This document shows, piece by piece, positions 58,301 through 64,000 of a stretch of 64,000 nucleotides of DNA (positions are counted from its first letter, which is position 1; each line of letters opens with the position of its first letter). The notes under the pieces are model-generated. The model did not search any database. It had not been told where the DNA came from and saw only the letters and a list, made by a program, of their open reading frames with translations. The position numbers and the translations under genes were made by a program. The stretch is from Spisula solida (taxonomy: Eukaryota > Mollusca > Bivalvia > Venerida > Mactridae). The stretch spans positions 50,692,761 to 50,756,760 of the forward strand of contig OX365950.1 in assembly GCA_947247005.1 (NCBI GenBank). The letters are read 5' to 3'.

Positions 58301-61300
58301 ATTGGATGCCTGATGGGTGTCTATGAGAGTCACACGATGAATTAGATGCCTGATGAGTGTCTAGGAGAGTCACACGATGAATTGGATGGCTGATGGGTGT
58401 CTAGGAGAGTCACACGATAAATTGGATGGCTGATGGGTGTCTATGAGAGTCACACGATGAATTGGATGGCTGACGAGTGTCTATGAGAGTCACACGATGA
58501 ATTCGATGTCTGGCGAGTGTCTATGTGAGTCACACGATGAATTAGATGCCTGATGAGTGTCAATAAGAGTCACACGATGAATTAGATGCCTGATGAGTGT
58601 CTTTGAGAGTCACACGATGAATTAGATGCCTGATGAGTGTCTAGGAGAGTCACACGATGAATTGGATGGCTGATGGGTGTCTATGAGAGTCACACGATGA
58701 ATTGGATGGCTGATGGGTGTCTAAGTGAGTCACACGATGAATTGGATGGCTGATGAGTGTCTATGAGAGTCACACGATGAATTGGATGGCTGATGAGTGT
58801 CTATGAGAGTCACACGATGAATTGGATGGCTGATGGGTGTCTATGAGAGTCACACGATGAATTGGATGCCTGATGGGTGTCTATGAGAGTCACACGATGA
58901 ATTGGATGGCTGATGGGTGTCTATGAGAGTCACACGATGAATTGGATGGCTGATGGGTGTCTATGAGAGCCACACGATGAATTGGATGGCTGATGGGTGT
59001 CTATGAGAGTCACACGATGAATTGGATGGCTGATGGGTGTCTATGAGAGTCACACGATGAATTGGATGGCTGATGGGTGTCTATGAGAGTCACACGATGA
59101 ATTGGATGGCTGATGGGTGTCTATGAGAGTCACACGATGAATTGGATGGCTGATGGGTGTCTATGAGAGTCACACGATGAATTGGATGGCTGATGAGTAT
59201 CTATGAGAGTCACACGATGAATTTTATGCCTGATGAGTATCTATGAGATTCACACGATGAATTGGATGGCTGATGAGTATCTATGAGAGTCACATGATGA
59301 ATTGGATGGCTGATGGGTGTCTATGAGAGTCACACGATGAATTGGATGGCTGATGGGTGTCTATGAGAATCACACGATGAATTGGATGCCAGATGAGTGT
59401 CTATGAGAGTCACACGATGAATTGGATGGCTGATTGGTGTCTATGACTGTCACACGATGAACTGGATGGCTGACGAGTGTCTATGGGAGTCACACGATGA
59501 ATTGGAAGGCTGGCGAGTATCTATGGGAGTCACACGATGAATTGGATGTCTGACGAGTGTCTATGTGAGTCACACGATAAATTGAATGGCTGATGGGTGT
59601 CTATGGGAGTCACACGATGAATTGGATGGCTGACGAGTATCTATGAGAGTCACACGATGAATTGGATGGCTGACGAGTGTCTATGAGAGTCATACGATGA
59701 ATTGGATGCCAGATGAGTGTTTATGAGAGTCACACGATGAATTGGATGGCTGATGGGTGTCTATGGGAGTCATACGATGAATTGGATGCCAGATGAGTGT
59801 TTATGAGAGTCACACGATGAATTGGATGGCTGATGGGTGTCTAGGGGAGTCACACGATAAATTGGATGGCTGACGAGTATCTATGGGAGTCACACGATGA
59901 ATTGGATGTCTGATTAGTGTCTATGGAAGTCACACGATGAATTTGATGCATGGTGAGTGACTATGGGAGTCACACGATTATTTGGATGGCTGACGAGTGT
60001 CTATGGGAGTCACCCGATGCATTTTATGCCTGATGAGTGTCTATAAGAGTCACACGATGAATTGGATGCCTGGTGAGTGTCTATGAGAGTCACACGTTGA
60101 ATTGGTTGTCTGATGAGTGTCTATGGGAGTCACACGTTGAATTTGATGCATGGTGAGTGTCTATGGGAGTCAAACGATGAATTGGATGGCTGACGAGTGT
60201 CTATGGGAGTCACACGATGAATTGGATGGCTGACGAGTGTCTATGGGAGTCACACGATGAATTGGATGGCTGACGAGTGTATATTAGAGCCACACGATGA
60301 ATTGGATGCCTGATGAGTGTCTATGGGAGTCAAACGAATAATGGAATGTCTGACGAGTGTCTATGGGAGTCACACGATGAATTGGATGCCTGATGAATGT
60401 CTATGGGAATCACATGATGAATTTTATGCCTTATGAGTGTCAATGAGAGTCACACGATGAATTTGATGGCTGACGAGTGTCTATGGGAGTCACACGATGA
60501 ATTGGATGACTGATGAGTGTCTATGGGAGTCACACGATGAATTGGATGCCTGATGAGTGTCTATGGGAGTCACACGAATAATGGAATGTCTGACGAGTGT
60601 CTATGGGAGTCACACGATGAATTGGATGCCTGATGAATGTCTATGAGAGTCACACGATGCATTGGATGCCTGATGAGTGTCTATGGGAGTCACACGAATA
60701 ATGGAATGTCTGATGAGTGTTATGTGAGTCACGAATGGAATGTCTGATGAGTGTCTATGGGAGTCACACGTCGAATGAAATGTCTGACGAGTGTATGTGT
60801 GAGTCACACGAATAATTAGATGCCTGATGAGTGTCTATATGAGTCACACGAATAATTGGATGCCTGATGAGTGGCTATGGGAGTCACACGAAGAATTGGA
60901 TGGCTGACGAGTGTCTATGGGAGTCACACGACGAATGGAATGTCTGACGAGTGTCTATGAGAGTCACGCGAAGAATTTGATGGTTGACGAGTGTGTAAGG
61001 GAGTCACACGATGAATTGGTTGCCTGATGAATGTCTATGGGAGTCACACGATGAATTGGATGGCTGACGAATGTCTATGAGGGTCACACGATGAATTGGA
61101 TGGCTGACGAGTGTCTATTAGAGTCACACGATGAATTGATGCCTGATTAGTGTCTATGAGAGTCACACGAATAATGGCTTGTCTGACGAGTGTCTATGGG
61201 AGTCACACGATGAATTGGTTGCCTGATGAATGTCTATGGGAGTCACACGATGAATTGGATTGCTGACGAATGTCTATGAGGGTCACACGATTAATTGGAT

Positions 61301-63505
61301 GCCTGATGAGTGTCTATGAGAGTCACACGATGAATTGGACGCCTGATGAGTGTCTATGGGAGTCACACGATGAATTTGATGGCTGACGAGTGTCTATGGG
61401 AGTCACACGATGAATTGGATGGCTGATGGGTGTCTATGGGAGTCACACGATGGATTGATTGGCTGACGAGTGTCAATTAGAGTCACACGATGAATTGGAT
61501 GCCTGATGAGTGTCTATGGGTGTCAAACGAATAATGGAATGTCTGACGAGTGTCTATGGGAGTCACACGATGAATTGGATGCCTGATGAATGTCTATGGG
61601 AGTCACATGATGAATTTTATGCCTGATGAGTGTCAATGAGAGTCACACGATGAATTGGATGGCTGACGAGGTTCTATGGCAGTCACACGATGAATTTTAT
61701 GCCTGATGAGTGTCTATGAGAGTCACACGATGAATTGGATGGCTGACGAGTGTCTATGGGAGTCACACGATGAATTGGATGTCTGACGAGTGTCTATGGG
61801 AGTCACACGATGAATTGGATGTCTGACGAGTGTCTATGGGAGTCACACGATGAATATGATGCATGACGAGTGTCTATGAGAGTCACACGATGTATTGGAT
61901 GCCTGATGAGTGTCTATGGGAGTCACACGATGACTTTTATGCCTGATGAGTGTCTATGAGAGTCACACGATGAATTGGATGCCTGATGAGTGTCTATGAG
62001 AATCACACGATGAATTGGCTGCCTAATGAGTGTCTATGGGAGTCACATGATGCATTTGATGCATGACGAGTGTCTATGAGAGTCACACGATGAATTGGTT
62101 GTCTGATGAGTGTCTATGGGAGTCACACGATGAATTGGATGGCTGACGAGTGTCTATGAGAGTCACACGATGAATTGGATGCCTGATGCGTGTCTATGAG
62201 AGTCACATGATGAACTTTATGCCTGATGTGTGTCTATGAGAGTCACACGATGAATTGGATGCCTGATGAGTGTCAATGGGAGTCACACGATGGATTGGAT
62301 GGCTGACGAGTGTCTATGGGAGTCCCACGATGAATTTGATGCATGACGAGTGTCTATGGGAGTCACACGATGAATTGGATGGCTGACGAGTGTCTATGGG
62401 AGTCACACGATGAATTGGATGGCTGATGGGTGTCTATGGGAGTCACACGATGAATTGGATGCCTGATGAGTGTCTATGGGAGTCACACGAATAATGGAAT
62501 GTCTGACGAGTGTCTATGGGAGTCACACGATGAATTGGATGCCTGATGAATGTCTATGAGAGTCACACGATGCATTGGATGCCTGATGAGTGTCTATGGG
62601 AGTCACACGAATAATGGAATGTCTGATGAGTGTCTATGGGAGTCACGAATGGAATGTCTGATGAGTGTCTATGGGAGTCACACGTCGAATGAAATGTCTG
62701 ACGAGTGTATGTGTGAGTCACACGAATAATTAGATGCCTGATGAGTGTCTATATGAGTCACACGAATAATTGGATGCCTGATGAGTGGCTATGGGAGTCA
62801 CACGAAGAATTGGATGGCTGACGAGTGTCTATGGGAGTCACACGACGAATGGAATGTCTGACGAGTGTCTATGAGAGTCACGCGAAGAATTTGATGGTTG
62901 ACGAGTGTGTAAGGGAGTCACACGAAGAATTGGATGTCTGACGAGTGTCTAAGGGAGTCACATGCGAATTGGTTGTCTGACGAGTGCGCATGGGAGTCAC
63001 ACGATGAATTTATGGTTGACGAGTGTGTATGGGAGTCACACGAAGAATTGGATGTCTGACGAGTGTCTTAGGGAGTCACACGAATAATTAGATGTCTGAC
63101 GAGTGCGCATGGGAACTACACGAGGAATTGGATATCTGACGAGTGTCTATGGGAGTAGCTCGTGTATTTGGATGGCTGACGAATGTCTATGGGAGTCACA
63201 CGAAGAATTGGATGGTTGACGAGTGTCTATGGGAGTCATACGAATAATTGGATAGCTGACGAATGTCTATGGGAGTCACACGAATAATTTGATGCATAAC
63301 GAATGTCTATGGGAGTTACACGAAGAAGTGGATGACTGACGAGCGTCTATGGGAGTCACACGAAGAATTGGATGGCTGACGAGTGCATAAGGGAGTCATA
63401 CAAATAATTGGATGCATAACGAGTGTTCATGGGAGTCATACGAATAATTAGATGCTCGACGAATGTCCACGGGAGTCACACGAAGAATTGAATGTCTGTT
63501 GAATC
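55330..63505. repeat. 40-bp satellite array, about 200 copies
   Basis: Head-to-tail units of 40 bp: GAGAGTCACACGATGAATTG followed by gatggctgatgggtgtctat. The left half (to about 59350) is highly uniform; the right half is more diverged and has units with insertions or deletions. Variant units recur in blocks, for example ATTCGATGTCTGGCGAGTGT near 56860, 57340, 57940 and 58500. A block around 60720-60990 recurs at 62640-62940, offset 1914 bp. Stops occur in every frame, so it is not coding. Confidence 0.97.
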
Positions 63506-63509
63506 AACA

Positions 63510-64000
63510 CGTTGATTGTGTCCGTACTACCTGTTTGGTCTAGTCTACTTCGCGTAATCCACGAAACTTAATCATCTTAAATATAATCATTTAACGAAAT
63601 ATTGAATTTAGTGTGGCCTGACAAGAAGCTTTTCTTTAGGCCATAATGATGATGCAATATAAGTATTTAATGATGTAATCATGTAAGATCTGGTGGTCTG
63701 TTTGTATTTAATGAGACTGTGTTGTTCAAATGATGCAATATTAGATTATTACATTATGTGTGAGACATGCAGCGAGTCAAGTATGCAGAGGTTCGTGTCA
63801 TTTGTCTAATGTTTTATCAATCTATCACGACATTTATTGGAAACGGAAATCGTACCATCAGTTTGTTTGTTTTCGTGGTTTGGATATTACTTAAGTATTT
63901 GGTTGACGATTATCGAGGAAATCCTCGAAGTATGGTATGGTTGCATCATACATGTAGTTCCCTGAACATTACATTCAATAGTTGACGACTTTCTGTCGGC
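63510..64000. other. Spacer right of the satellite
   Basis: AT-rich. A 72-codon plus frame at 63767-63985 begins with ATG but has no recognisable domain or splice support. Confidence 0.4.

Noticed and set aside
55330..63505. CRISPR-like array
   Set aside because: Repeats are contiguous with no unique spacers, and the genome is eukaryotic.

Overview
The window looks like nuclear DNA from a lophotrochozoan, most likely a bivalve mollusc. It is AT-rich and repeat-dense. Its genes are split by GT-AG introns, and it carries an interspersed repeat with AGCTCACCTGACC / CAGGTGAGCG ends that I associate with bivalve genomes. Nothing looks bacterial or organellar. Species cannot be fixed from the sequence alone.

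Layout: (1) 1-1,700 holds two minisatellites (48 bp and 36 bp units). (2) Around 3,380-3,445 (minus) lies a signal-peptide exon of a small secreted peptide, next to local tandem duplications. (3) 8,686-12,955 (minus) is a five-exon gene for a type II membrane, DUF1647-like glycosyltransferase-type protein whose introns are built largely from short inverted-repeat elements. (4) 16,380-28,575 (plus) is a ten-exon gene for Mediator subunit MED16. (5) 30,567-34,815 (minus) is a seven-exon secreted chymotrypsin-like serine protease with a repeated NQP tail. (6) 38,039-40,770 (minus) is one large exon for a Ser/Thr-rich, mucin-like single-pass membrane protein. (7) 41,350-55,300 is gene-poor: a 17-bp satellite, SINEs, MITEs, the bivalve-type repeat, and a 5'-truncated non-LTR retrotransposon nested in another repeat. 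(8) 55,330-63,510 is about 8.2 kb of a 40-bp satellite.

The most striking signal is in MED16. At three splice junctions the boundary itself has been tandemly amplified. Exon 3's end with its donor is present 18 times in 78-bp units, exon 4's acceptor 7 times in 24-bp units, and exon 6's acceptor 4 times in 57-bp units. All three units are multiples of 3. The exon 3 and exon 4 arrays are open in the MED16 frame, so any donor can join any acceptor in frame; the upstream exon 6 acceptors would instead give premature stops. The gene could therefore encode isoforms from 827 to about 1,316 residues, or it may simply tolerate a splice-site minisatellite.

The four multi-exon or large-exon genes do not form a pathway: a nuclear transcription co-regulator, a secretory-pathway enzyme, a secreted protease and a cell-surface protein. 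All coordinates, phases and translations were worked out by hand from the given bases. Family assignments rest on recognised motifs, not on database searches.
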